From Pseudomonadota bacterium (GTDB taxonomy: Bacteria; Pseudomonadota; Gammaproteobacteria; Steroidobacterales; Steroidobacteraceae): a DNA stretch of 49,125 nucleotides. The notes beneath the pieces are model-generated. The model saw only the letters and a program-made list of their open reading frames with translations, ran no database searches and was not told where the DNA came from. Where the stretch lies: positions 1 through 49,125 of the forward strand of contig JAJYUL010000028.1 in NCBI GenBank assembly GCA_021792555.1. Direction: 5' to 3'. The position numbers were made by a program, and so were the translations under genes. Of this stretch, positions 14,691 to 22,013 are shown piece after piece (within the stretch, counting starts at the first letter, position 1; each line of letters opens with the position of its first letter).

Positions 14691-16460
14691 TCAGAGAATG
14701 CGGCGGCGGTCGCGCTCCTCGCGCAGCGCGCGGGCGCGTACCTGCAGGATCTCCCGCTGGGCGACGAGGCCCACGACCTGCAGCGAGTCGCGGGCGACGA
14801 TGGGGATGCGGGTGAGCTGCGCATCGATCATGCGGTCGGCGAGGTCGGCGACGGTCTCATCGGCATAGCCGAACAACGGCGCCTGCGCCGCGCACAGCTC
14901 CTGCAGGGTCTGGCTGGCGGGTGTGCCGGTGCGCACCCAGCGCAGCACGTCCGCGCGGGACACCACTGCGGTTATTTTCCCGTCGATGTCGACCACGGGG
15001 TAGCTCTGGTGCCGGTGGATGCCGGGCTCGGGGTTGAAGAACTCGAATGCCTCCGCGGCGGTCATGCCTGCCGGCAGCGTGTGGGCCGGCTGGACCATGA
15101 TCTGCCCGACCCGCACGACCTCGAACGGGTCCACACTGTACTCGTAGGACAGATGCTGGCCCCGGCGCGCCAGCCGTTCGGTGAGGATCGAGCGGCGCAT
15201 CAGCAGGACCGTCGTCGCATAGGCGGCCGCGCAGGCGGCGATGACGGCCGGCAGGACGCGCAGATCGCCGGTGATCTCCACCGCGAAGACGCTCGCGGCT
15301 AGAGGCGCGCGCAACGTCCCGCCGAGTGTGGCCGACATCGCCACGAGCGCCCAGAAGCCCGCCCCGCCAAAGGGCAGAAGGTGCGCTTCGAGCACACCGA
15401 GCGCGCCGCCGATGATGAGCAGCGGCGCGAGCACGCCGCCGGAGGTTCCAGAGGAGAGTGCGCCGATCCATACCAGCGCTTTGCCGAGACACAGCTCCAG
15501 GGCCGCGCGCAGCGACAGCGCGCCGTTGAGCAGCGCCTGGATATTGTCGTAACCAACGCCGAGCACCGCCGGATCGAAATAGCCGCCGATGCCGACGATG
15601 ATGCCGCCGAGGGCGGGCCACCACATCCAGTGGATCGGCAGCTTCTCGAACAGTTCCTCAACGCCATAGACGCCGGCGGACAGGAGCGCGCCGAGCAGCC
15701 CCGCGATGACCCCGACGAGCAGGCACGGGGCGAATCCCCACCACGGTACGTGCAGCGTCCCGGCATAGGGGAACAACGGCCAGGCACCGACCAGCCAGGG
15801 ACGCCATGCGCGGGCTACGACCGCCGAGATGCATACCGGCACCAGGCTGCGCGGCTTCCACTCGAAGAGCATCACCTCCACGCCGAGCAGTACCGCGGCC
15901 ACGGGTGTGCCGAAGATCGCGGTCATCCCGGCCGCCGCGCCGGCTACGAGCAGTGTCTTGCGCTCCGCCGGCGTCAGGCGGAAGCACTGCGCGAACAGCG
16001 AGCCGAGCGCGCCGCCGGTCATGATGATCGGGCCTTCGGCGCCGAACGGGCCGCCGGTGCCAATCGCGACCGCCGAGGACAGCGGCTTCAGCAGCGCGAC
16101 CTTCGGTTCGATGCGGCTCTCGCCGGTGAGAATGGACTCGAGCGCTTCCGGGATGCCGTGGCCGCGGATCTTCGGCGAACCGTAGCGCGCCATGACCCCG
16201 ACGATCAGGCCGCCGGCGATCGGGATGAGCGCCGAGAGCAGCCCGAGCCGCAGGTGCGAGAGCACATAAGGACCTGTGGCGAGCGTGTGGAAATAGGCGA
16301 GGTGGGTCACCAGCGAGATCAGCCGCAGCAGCGTCCAGGCGGCAAGCGCGCCGAACGTGCCGGTCACGAGGCCCATGGCGGCAAGCACGAGCAAACGCCG
16401 ATCCGCGGAGAAGTCGCGCAGAGTATCCTGTGCCGCGTGAGCGGCGGTGGTCTGTTTCAT
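14691..16460 (-). CDS. ClC-family chloride channel/transporter with CBS domains
   Basis: A 589-residue membrane protein. The ClC core (about residues 25-430) carries GHGIPEALESIL in place of the GSGIP filter, GAEGPIIMTGGALGS with the gating glutamate, and SSGTSGGVLAPLLIIG near the third filter loop. The GHGIP/GAEGP combination is usual in one bacterial ClC group. The C-terminal 130 residues form a CBS pair (MVQPAHTLPAGMTAAEAFEFF... and DRMIDAQLTRIPIVARDSLQVVGLV). It would exchange chloride or another anion for protons across the inner membrane, with the CBS pair sensing adenine nucleotides. The start lies 76 bases from the divergent MarR gene. Confidence 0.92.
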   Translation of the reverse strand: MKQTTAAHAAQDTLRDFSADRRLLVLAAMGLVTGTFGALAAWTLLRLISLVTHLAYFHTLATGPYVLSHLRLGLLSALIPIAGGLIVGVMARYGSPKIRGHGIPEALESILTGESRIEPKVALLKPLSSAVAIGTGGPFGAEGPIIMTGGALGSLFAQCFRLTPAERKTLLVAGAAAGMTAIFGTPVAAVLLGVEVMLFEWKPRSLVPVCISAVVARAWRPWLVGAWPLFPYAGTLHVPWWGFAPCLLVGVIAGLLGALLSAGVYGVEELFEKLPIHWMWWPALGGIIVGIGGYFDPAVLGVGYDNIQALLNGALSLRAALELCLGKALVWIGALSSGTSGGVLAPLLIIGGALGVLEAHLLPFGGAGFWALVAMSATLGGTLRAPLAASVFAVEITGDLRVLPAVIAACAAAYATTVLLMRRSILTERLARRGQHLSYEYSVDPFEVVRVGQIMVQPAHTLPAGMTAAEAFEFFNPEPGIHRHQSYPVVDIDGKITAVVSRADVLRWVRTGTPASQTLQELCAAQAPLFGYADETVADLADRMIDAQLTRIPIVARDSLQVVGLVAQREILQVRARALREERDRRRIL

Positions 16461-16502
16461 GAGCGGGAAAAAAGGGTCCAGGCCGGGGCGCCGGAAAAAT
16501 AC

Positions 16503-16520
16503 ATCGGACTACGATATAAT
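16503..16520 (+). promoter_or_regulatory. Promoter/operator region of the MarR gene
   Basis: A TATAAT -10 box lies at 16515-16520, just upstream of the MarR ATG (16537). It is overlapped by an inverted repeat ATCG (16504-16507) / CGAT (16512-16515), whose flanking bases continue the symmetry partly. The -35 region is poor. A MarR protein binding here would block its own transcription, the usual autoregulation for this family. It could also affect the divergent channel gene. Confidence 0.4.
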
Positions 16521-16536
16521 TCAACGGGAGGGTTTC

Positions 16537-16992
16537 ATGTCCCCCACGACACCCCGGTCCGCCTCTGAACGGGCGAATGCGCGCGAGCTCTCGCTCGGCG
16601 ATTACGAGCTGCTCGCCGAATTCCGGCACGTGCTCGCGCGCTTTCTCGCCTTCAGCGCCGAGGCGGCGCAGGCGGCCGGACTTGCGCCCAGGCAGCATCA
16701 GGCGCTGCTCGCCATCAAGGGGTCCCCGGGCGGGGCGCCGATCACCGTGGGTGATCTTGCCGGACGGCTCGTCATCCGCCACCACAGCGCGGTCGAGCTG
16801 GTCGACCGGATGGTCAGCAGCGGCTATCTGCGCCGGCGGACGGATCCGAGCGACCGCCGGCGGGCGATCCTGATACTCACCCCGGCGGGCGAGCGCGTGC
16901 TTGCGGAGCTCTCGGCCGCGCACCGTGCCGAACTGCGGCGCATCGCCCCGCTGCTCGGCACGCTGGTCACGCAGCTCGGCACGCCGCCGTGA
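16537..16992 (+). CDS. MarR-family transcriptional regulator
   Basis: A 151-residue winged-helix regulator. The DNA-binding part is VGDLAGRLVIRHHSAVELVDRMVSSG, followed by the wing RRRTDPSDRRRAILILTPAGERVL, a textbook MarR pattern; dimerisation helices flank it. These proteins repress nearby genes and respond to phenolic ligands or oxidants; no redox cysteine is seen here. The ATG at 16537 follows GGGAGGG, a strong ribosome site. The open frame to 16447 would start inside the divergent channel gene region. The likely target is itself, and perhaps the divergent ClC gene. Confidence 0.9.
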   Translation: MSPTTPRSASERANARELSLGDYELLAEFRHVLARFLAFSAEAAQAAGLAPRQHQALLAIKGSPGGAPITVGDLAGRLVIRHHSAVELVDRMVSSGYLRRRTDPSDRRRAILILTPAGERVLAELSAAHRAELRRIAPLLGTLVTQLGTPP

Positions 16993-17089
16993 GCCGCGCC
17001 GCTAGCGCGGCCGGCGTAGTGTTCGGGCAAGGGTGCCGGCGCGGTGGCGGAGCCGATCGAGCGGGGCGGGGTTTGTCGTTCAGGCGCTC

Positions 17090-17332
17090 AAGCATTCACC
17101 GGCGCGGAAGTGACGTCTCGGTGCCGTCGGGCGGCATGACCGTCTGGGCGCAGGCCGCAGACGGTACGATGTGGAAGCGTGGGCTGGGCGTTTGCAGGAG
17201 CAGGGCATGATGCTCTTCGCGGGAGCGTTGTGCCTACGATGAGCGCGCCAGGGCGAACTTGCGTCTGGCATTCGCGTCTTACGACGAGCAGGAACTGCAG
17301 GCGTCGGTGCGCCTGCTGCGCAGGACGCTCTG
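17090..17332 (+). pseudogene. Decayed C-terminus of a PLP aminotransferase-fold protein (MocR-like)
   Basis: Read across three frames, this stretch gives a good class I/II aminotransferase tail of the kind ending MocR regulators. The first frame yields SDVSVPSGGMTVWAQAADG. After a shift near 17166 the next yields DVEAWAGRLQEQGMMLFAGA. After another near 17238 the last yields YDERARANLRLAFASYDEQ and then ELQASVRLLRRTL with a stop at 17330-17332. The PSGGM.(V/L)W start and the LRLAFAS.DE.EL..(A/S)V..L end are family hallmarks. The N-terminal 80 percent of the gene is absent. At least two frameshifts make it a relic. The gene remains once coded between the MarR gene and the tiny membrane protein. 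Confidence 0.6.
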
Positions 17333-17404
17333 ACCCGTGGGATGCGCAATTCGTGGCGCAGTTCCTGGCAGAGCCGGACGGCGGAGCGTAGTCAAGGTAC
17401 GGAT

Positions 17405-17566
17405 ATGCGCGCAGCGTTCTCATTCATCGGCACGACCGTGCTCGGTTCCGTCGGCTGGGCCATCGGGGCTTATATCGGCATGGGCACGGCCATCGTGCTC
17501 AGCTGCATCGGCAGCGGCTTCGGCATGTACTGGGGGCGAAAGCTCTTCGACCAGTGGCTCGGCTGA
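17405..17566 (+). CDS. Tiny glycine-rich membrane protein, conserved hypothetical
   Basis: A 53-residue protein that is nearly all membrane helix. Two glycine-zipper-like segments, FIGTTVLGSVGWAIGAYIG and TAIVLSCIGSGFGMYWGRKL, are separated by a short turn. Short proteins of this pattern recur in many proteobacteria as hypothetical proteins, and I know no assigned function. The ATG at 17405 is preceded by a weak AGG. It follows the pseudogene by 72 bases and converges with the SRAP gene. Confidence 0.65.
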   Translation: MRAAFSFIGTTVLGSVGWAIGAYIGMGTAIVLSCIGSGFGMYWGRKLFDQWLG

Positions 17567-17584
17567 GCCGCTGTATCTGAGCGG

Positions 17585-18268
17585 TCAGTCCTGGGCCGGC
17601 TCGATGAGCTCCGGACCCTCGTTGCGCGGGCTGTTCACCCGCAGGCTGACCCGGTGCGCACCCATCTGCTCGGCCGGATAGGCGCTGAGGCTCGCGCGGG
17701 CCTCATCCGGCGTGCCGTCGAGCCACGCGTCGAACTGGCTCGGCGCGAGGATGGCGGGCATGCGACCGGGATGCGCGCCGGTGTTATGAATATCGCGCAG
17801 CAGAGAGTTCGCCGGCAGGGTGATGATGGCGCAGCTCTCCACGGCGGTGCCATCGGCGCCGGTGCTGCGGTCCCACAGGCTCGCAAAGCCGAACACCGGC
17901 TCCTCGGTGAGGTGTATGAAATAGGGCTGCTTGCGCCCCGAGGCCTCGAGGTGCCACTCGTAGAACCCCGCGGCCAGCTGAATGCAGCGCTGGCCGCGCT
18001 TCCAGGGGCCGCGCCAGGCCGGCCCGCTCGCGAGCTTCTCGACTGTGGCGTTGATGGTCGAGTACTTCGGCGGCACGCCGTGGGCGAAGAAGGGGATCAA
18101 CCCCCAGCGCATCATCACCCCTTCGTGCACGCCGTCGGCGGCACGCACGACGGGAACCGATTGCGAGGGCGCGACGTTGTAGCGGGCGGTGAATTCCCAG
18201 TGCACGCGGCCGAGCTGCACCGCCCGCTCGAATTTCGCCTGCTGCGCGAGGATGTAGCGTCCGCACAT
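17585..18268 (-). CDS. SOS-response-associated peptidase-fold protein (SRAP, YedK/HMCES family)
   Basis: A 227-residue SRAP protein. Its catalytic cysteine is residue 2 directly after the initiator methionine (MCGRY), which fixes the start at 18268. Other family residues are present: YNVAPSQ, MRWGLIPFF, STINATVEKL (the Asn), AAGFYEWH (the Glu) and the RMPAIL segment with its nearby His. The family caps abasic sites in single-stranded DNA through a covalent thiazolidine link with Cys2, protecting replication forks. It stands alone, with 163 bases to the divergent zinc-ribbon gene. Confidence 0.93.
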   Translation of the reverse strand: MCGRYILAQQAKFERAVQLGRVHWEFTARYNVAPSQSVPVVRAADGVHEGVMMRWGLIPFFAHGVPPKYSTINATVEKLASGPAWRGPWKRGQRCIQLAAGFYEWHLEASGRKQPYFIHLTEEPVFGFASLWDRSTGADGTAVESCAIITLPANSLLRDIHNTGAHPGRMPAILAPSQFDAWLDGTPDEARASLSAYPAEQMGAHRVSLRVNSPRNEGPELIEPAQD

Positions 18269-18431
18269 GAGCGCACTGTAGCGGATCGGCGCCCGGGGGA
18301 ACATTCGGGAGAACCGCGCGCCGCGCAGCGCACCGCAATCCCGTGGTCCGTCAGTCCCTTACGCAGTCCAGTACCGCTGGCCGCGCGGCACTGCATGGAC
18401 AGGGTCGCCTCGGGCGAGGAAAGCTATCGGC

Positions 18432-18677
18432 ATGGCGCTGCCGCTGACACCCTCCACCCGGCTGTCCGATCACAGGGACGCATACGTTGAACTGCGCTGC
18501 GCGGCGTGCGGCCATCATCGGGAGGTGCGCGCCGATGCGCTGGCGCGCGTGGCCGGTTGGGATACGCCGCTCGCGCGAGGGCTGGAGCGCTTTCGCTGCT
18601 CGCGCTGCGGGGCACGTCGTGTCCAGATCCGCTTCGGCTACGAGCGCAAGCCCCGCGGCTGGGTCACCAATCCCTAA
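18432..18677 (+). CDS. Small zinc-ribbon protein, hypothetical
   Basis: An 81-residue protein with two CxxC knuckles, CAACGHH at about residues 23-29 and CSRCGARR at about 55-62, and a basic C-terminus (RFGYERKPRGWV). The arrangement suggests a zinc ribbon. Similar short proteins are common in Gammaproteobacteria without known function; nucleic-acid binding is only a guess. Its stop codon overlaps that of the convergent receiver gene by two bases. Confidence 0.75.
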   Translation: MALPLTPSTRLSDHRDAYVELRCAACGHHREVRADALARVAGWDTPLARGLERFRCSRCGARRVQIRFGYERKPRGWVTNP

Positions 18678-19117
18678 ACGCCGGTCCTTTCGCCGAGGAT
18701 GCTGCGGATGGAGGGAGCGAGTTCCTGCGCGGTGCGCTGCTTGCTGACGAACGCACGCACCCCGACTTGCGCCGCCATGGCGCGGTACACGTCGGTGTCG
18801 CTGCGCGAGTGAATGATCACCGGCACCGCCGGTGCGATCTCGCGCAGGCGTCGCGTCGCTTCAATGCCGTTCATGCCGGGCAGGGAGATGTCCATGACCA
18901 CGATGTCCGGAGGGGCCTCCGCGATCGCCTCGAGCGCGCTCTCCGCGTCCCGCACGGTCTGGACCGTGAGGGGCCGCCCGGCAGGCGGCGTGCACCCCAG
19001 GGAGCCCTGCAGCAGCGCCGCGATGGCTTTGCCGGTCGGTGCGTGGTCTTCCACGACCAGGATGCGGACCGCCGGGATCTTGCCGGGATCCGGATCCTCC
19101 GCGCGGGACATCTCCAT
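18674..19117 (-). CDS. Receiver-only response regulator
   Basis: About 147 residues forming a single CheY-like receiver: the acidic pair is in LVVEDHAP, the phosphorylated aspartate is D76 in VVMDISLPGMNG, the conserved Ser/Thr is in IIHSRSDTDV, and the lysine is in AFVSKQRT. No output domain follows, so it would act by protein contact or in a phosphorelay. The start is uncertain: ATGs at 19117 and 19111 and earlier ones to 19192 are possible, none with a good ribosome site. It lies 83 bases downstream of the NarL-type regulator on the same strand and could receive phosphate from the same kinase. Confidence 0.82.
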   Translation of the reverse strand: MEMSRAEDPDPGKIPAVRILVVEDHAPTGKAIAALLQGSLGCTPPAGRPLTVQTVRDAESALEAIAEAPPDIVVMDISLPGMNGIEATRRLREIAPAVPVIIHSRSDTDVYRAMAAQVGVRAFVSKQRTAQELAPSIRSILGERTGV

Positions 19118-19200
19118 GGGGGAACAACTCGCTCGATTCACCAGCGTACACTCCAACATGCCGACCGCTACCGGTCTGTAGGGAATTCTCAACGGTCCGA

Positions 19201-19851
19201 TTATTCCAGCGGAGTCAGTCCGTGCAGGATCGCGAATTTGATCAGTCCGGCCAGGTCCGTGACCTGCAGCTTCTGCATCAGGCGGCTGCGGTAGGTGTCT
19301 ACGGTCTTCGGGGAGAGCTTCAGACGCCGGCCGATCTCGGCGCTCGAGAGGCCGTCGGTGACGAGCTTGAGGATCTCCCGCTCGCGGTTGCTCAGGCTGT
19401 CGATGGGGCTTGCGCTGCGGCGGTTGCTGATGCCCTCGGCGACGATTTCGGCGATCCGCCCGCCGAGGTGGCGCCGCCCGAGGTGCACCGCCCGGACCGT
19501 CTCGGCGATTTCCCGCCCGGCGCTCTCCTTAAGTAAATAACTGCGCGCACCGGCCTCGAGGGCCTGAAACACGTGCTGGGCCGAAGAGTGCATCGAGAGG
19601 ATCACGACGGCCGTCTTGGGGTGTGCGGCGAGGATCTGGCGGGTCGCGCTGATGCCGTCGAGCTCCGGCATCGACAGATCGATGATCGCCACGTCTGGGG
19701 CGATGGCGATGATCTGCTCGACCGCCAGGCGGCCGTCGGCGGCCGTGCCGATGACCTCGATGTCCGGCGCGGAACTGAGAATCGCCACGATGCCATCGCG
19801 CACCAGCGCGTGATCATCGGCGATAAAGACGCGGATGCGGCCCGGTGCCAT
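19201..19851 (-). CDS. NarL/FixJ-family response regulator
   Basis: A 216-residue regulator. The receiver domain (residues 1-120) has FIADDHALVRDG, phospho-acceptor D58 in IIDLSMPELDG, and the lysine in YLLKESAG. The C-terminal LuxR-type helix-turn-helix reads LSNREREILKLVTDGLSSAEIGRRLKLSPKTVDTYRSR, cut here by a canonical scissor helix. The ATG at 19851 follows the kinase stop by four bases, so the two genes form one operon. It should be phosphorylated by the upstream kinase and then activate promoters not visible here. Confidence 0.93.
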   Translation of the reverse strand: MAPGRIRVFIADDHALVRDGIVAILSSAPDIEVIGTAADGRLAVEQIIAIAPDVAIIDLSMPELDGISATRQILAAHPKTAVVILSMHSSAQHVFQALEAGARSYLLKESAGREIAETVRAVHLGRRHLGGRIAEIVAEGISNRRSASPIDSLSNREREILKLVTDGLSSAEIGRRLKLSPKTVDTYRSRLMQKLQVTDLAGLIKFAILHGLTPLE

Positions 19852-19855
19852 CGTT

Positions 19856-21961
19856 TCAGTCCGAACCGGGCAGTCCGGGCCGAGGCGCACTCACCGTCAC
19901 CCGCGTGCCGCCGCCGGGTGTGGCCTCGACGCTGCAGCACCCGCCGATTGATTCGGCGCGCTCGGCCATGGTGAGCATGCCCATGCCGGCCGTAATGCGC
20001 CCGGCCCGGGCCGCGGGGTCGAAGCCGACGCCGTCATCGCTGACCTCCAGCAGCATCTGCTCGCCAGCGGCGCTGAGGCGGATGAGCACTTGTGTGGCGC
20101 GCGCATGTTTGACGATGTTGTTCAACGCCTCCTGGGCGATCCGGAACAGCGCGATCGCCGTGACCGGGGCAAAGCGCGGCTCAGGCTCCTCCCCGTCGAT
20201 CGTGACGGAGAACCCGCTGCGGCGGGCCACGCGTCGCGCGTGCTCGCCGAGGGCCGCCAGCAGTCCGAACTCATCGAGGCCGGGCGGGCGCAGCTCGACC
20301 ATCACGTCGCGCAGTCGCTGCGCGGCCTGCTCGAGCAGCGCCTGGGAGTCATCGAGCCGCTGCGCGAGTGCCGCCTCGAGCGGCTCGGGGAGCAGGCTGC
20401 GCAGAATCGTCAGGTTCAGGCCGACCGCCCCGATGTCCTGGGCGACCGAGTCGTGCAGCTCCCGCCCGAGGGCATTGCGCTCGGTCTCCTGGATCTCGAG
20501 CACCTGCCGGGAGAGGCTCTGCAGACGCTCGAGTTGTCGGTCCAGTGCCTGCTCGGCGGCCTTGCGCTTGCTGATGTCGATGCCGACGCCGATCAGAAAG
20601 TCCTCGCCGGCGTAGTGCAGGCGCTGTCCGGTGAACAGGTAGGGGATGGCGCGGCCGGATTTGGTCAGAAACGGCGCCTCGACCGAGTCCCGCCCGTTCG
20701 TGAACACGCTCTCGATCCGCGCCTGCAGCAGCTGCTTGTGCTGCGCATCGAAGAAATCGAGCGGGTGCATGTGCTCGATCTGCTCAGCGCTGTAGCCGCT
20801 CACCTCAGCGAAGTTGCGGTTCCAGCGGCGGAACCGTCCCGTACGGTCGTAGAAATAGACGATGCCGGGCATGCTCTCCATGATCGCGTTGGCGAAGCGC
20901 TGCTCGCGGCGCAGCGCCTCCATGGACTGTATCTGTTCGGTGATGTCGCGGAAGCTGCCGATGTAGTGCGTGACACGCTGAGCGATATCGCGCACCGCCG
21001 AGATGCTCAGCCAGCAGACGATCTGCCGGCCGTCGTGACCGCGATTGACGATGTCGCCCGACCAGCGGCCGTGCGCGCGCAGCTCGCTCCACATGGCCTG
21101 AAAATACTCATCGCCGTGCCGGCCGGAGGCGAGCAGCGCCGGATTGCGCCCAACGACATCCTCCCTGCGGTAGCCGAAGAGCGTCTCGAACGCATCGTTG
21201 ATGACCTCGATGCGGTTGTCCGCATCCGTCACCATGACTGCGGCGACGCTGTTTTCGAAGGTACGCTGCAGGACCGCGAGCTCGCGGTCCTGCCGTTCAC
21301 GGTGCTCGAGCGCCGCCTGCAGCGCGGCACGGCTGCGCAGCACTTCGATGCACACGCCGAGGTCATCGCCGAGGAGCTTGAAGTGCATCAGCTGCTCCTC
21401 GTCGACCGCCGCCTCGCGCTCGGAATAAACGCTAAGGAGCACTGCGACGGCGCCGCCCGGCAGCGATACCGGCAGCACGAACGAGGAGCGCAGGCCATGT
21501 GCGCGGGCGCGCTCCTGCCAGGGACTGAAGCGCGCATCGGCGTGTAGATCGTCATTGAACTGGATCTGCCCGGATCGCCAGGCGCGGCCGGCCGGCCCGT
21601 CCCCGAGCGGCCCGTCGCCCCAGGTCACACTCAGACCGTCGATGTAGCCGAGCGCTTTGCCGGCCGCGGCGACGACACGAATGGTGCGCTCAGGGGGCGC
21701 ATCGGCGACGCTGATGGTCGCCAGTGCGAAGGGTGTTGCGGTGGTCAGTGCCTCGCAGACGGACTTATACAGCGCATCTTCGCGCAAGGCGCGCACCACG
21801 GCGCGATGCGCGTTGTTGATCGCCGCAAGAACCCAGTTGAGCTGTTGCCCATCGTGGCGGCGCGCCCGCTTCGGCGGCGTCCGCTTGGCTGACCTACGTT
21901 TGAGCAGCGTTGATCTCCCGCGGTCCAGGGGCTCGTGCGACGCCGTTTGGAGCAAGTCCAA
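19856..21961 (-). CDS. GAF-PAS-PAS sensor histidine kinase (HisKA_3, NarX-like)
   Basis: About 701 residues with no membrane segment, so a cytoplasmic sensor. A GAF domain (about 50-205) is followed by two PAS domains (about 235-350, FENSVAAVMVTDADNRIEVIN; and 360-480, MPGIVYFYDRTGRFRRWNRNF). A HisKA_3 dimerisation helix has phospho-acceptor H503 in RELHDSVAQDIG, and a HATPase ends the protein with VSDDGVGFDP and GMGMLTMAERAESIGG. The kinase would phosphorylate the NarL-type regulator encoded four bases downstream. The signal is unknown; GAF or PAS could hold haem, flavin or a small ligand. The first codon given is a TTG without a clear ribosome site, so the true start may lie a little further in. 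Confidence 0.9.
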   Translation of the reverse strand: MDLLQTASHEPLDRGRSTLLKRRSAKRTPPKRARRHDGQQLNWVLAAINNAHRAVVRALREDALYKSVCEALTTATPFALATISVADAPPERTIRVVAAAGKALGYIDGLSVTWGDGPLGDGPAGRAWRSGQIQFNDDLHADARFSPWQERARAHGLRSSFVLPVSLPGGAVAVLLSVYSEREAAVDEEQLMHFKLLGDDLGVCIEVLRSRAALQAALEHRERQDRELAVLQRTFENSVAAVMVTDADNRIEVINDAFETLFGYRREDVVGRNPALLASGRHGDEYFQAMWSELRAHGRWSGDIVNRGHDGRQIVCWLSISAVRDIAQRVTHYIGSFRDITEQIQSMEALRREQRFANAIMESMPGIVYFYDRTGRFRRWNRNFAEVSGYSAEQIEHMHPLDFFDAQHKQLLQARIESVFTNGRDSVEAPFLTKSGRAIPYLFTGQRLHYAGEDFLIGVGIDISKRKAAEQALDRQLERLQSLSRQVLEIQETERNALGRELHDSVAQDIGAVGLNLTILRSLLPEPLEAALAQRLDDSQALLEQAAQRLRDVMVELRPPGLDEFGLLAALGEHARRVARRSGFSVTIDGEEPEPRFAPVTAIALFRIAQEALNNIVKHARATQVLIRLSAAGEQMLLEVSDDGVGFDPAARAGRITAGMGMLTMAERAESIGGCCSVEATPGGGTRVTVSAPRPGLPGSD

Positions 21962-22013
21962 GGCACTTTAGCGCGCGGGTGGGCGCCGGTCAACGCGGCG
22001 GTCCGCCGGGAGG

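Noticed and set aside
20090-21547. Plus-strand open frame of 485 codons opposite the histidine kinase
   Set aside because: Shadow frame of the kinase; no recognisable domain.
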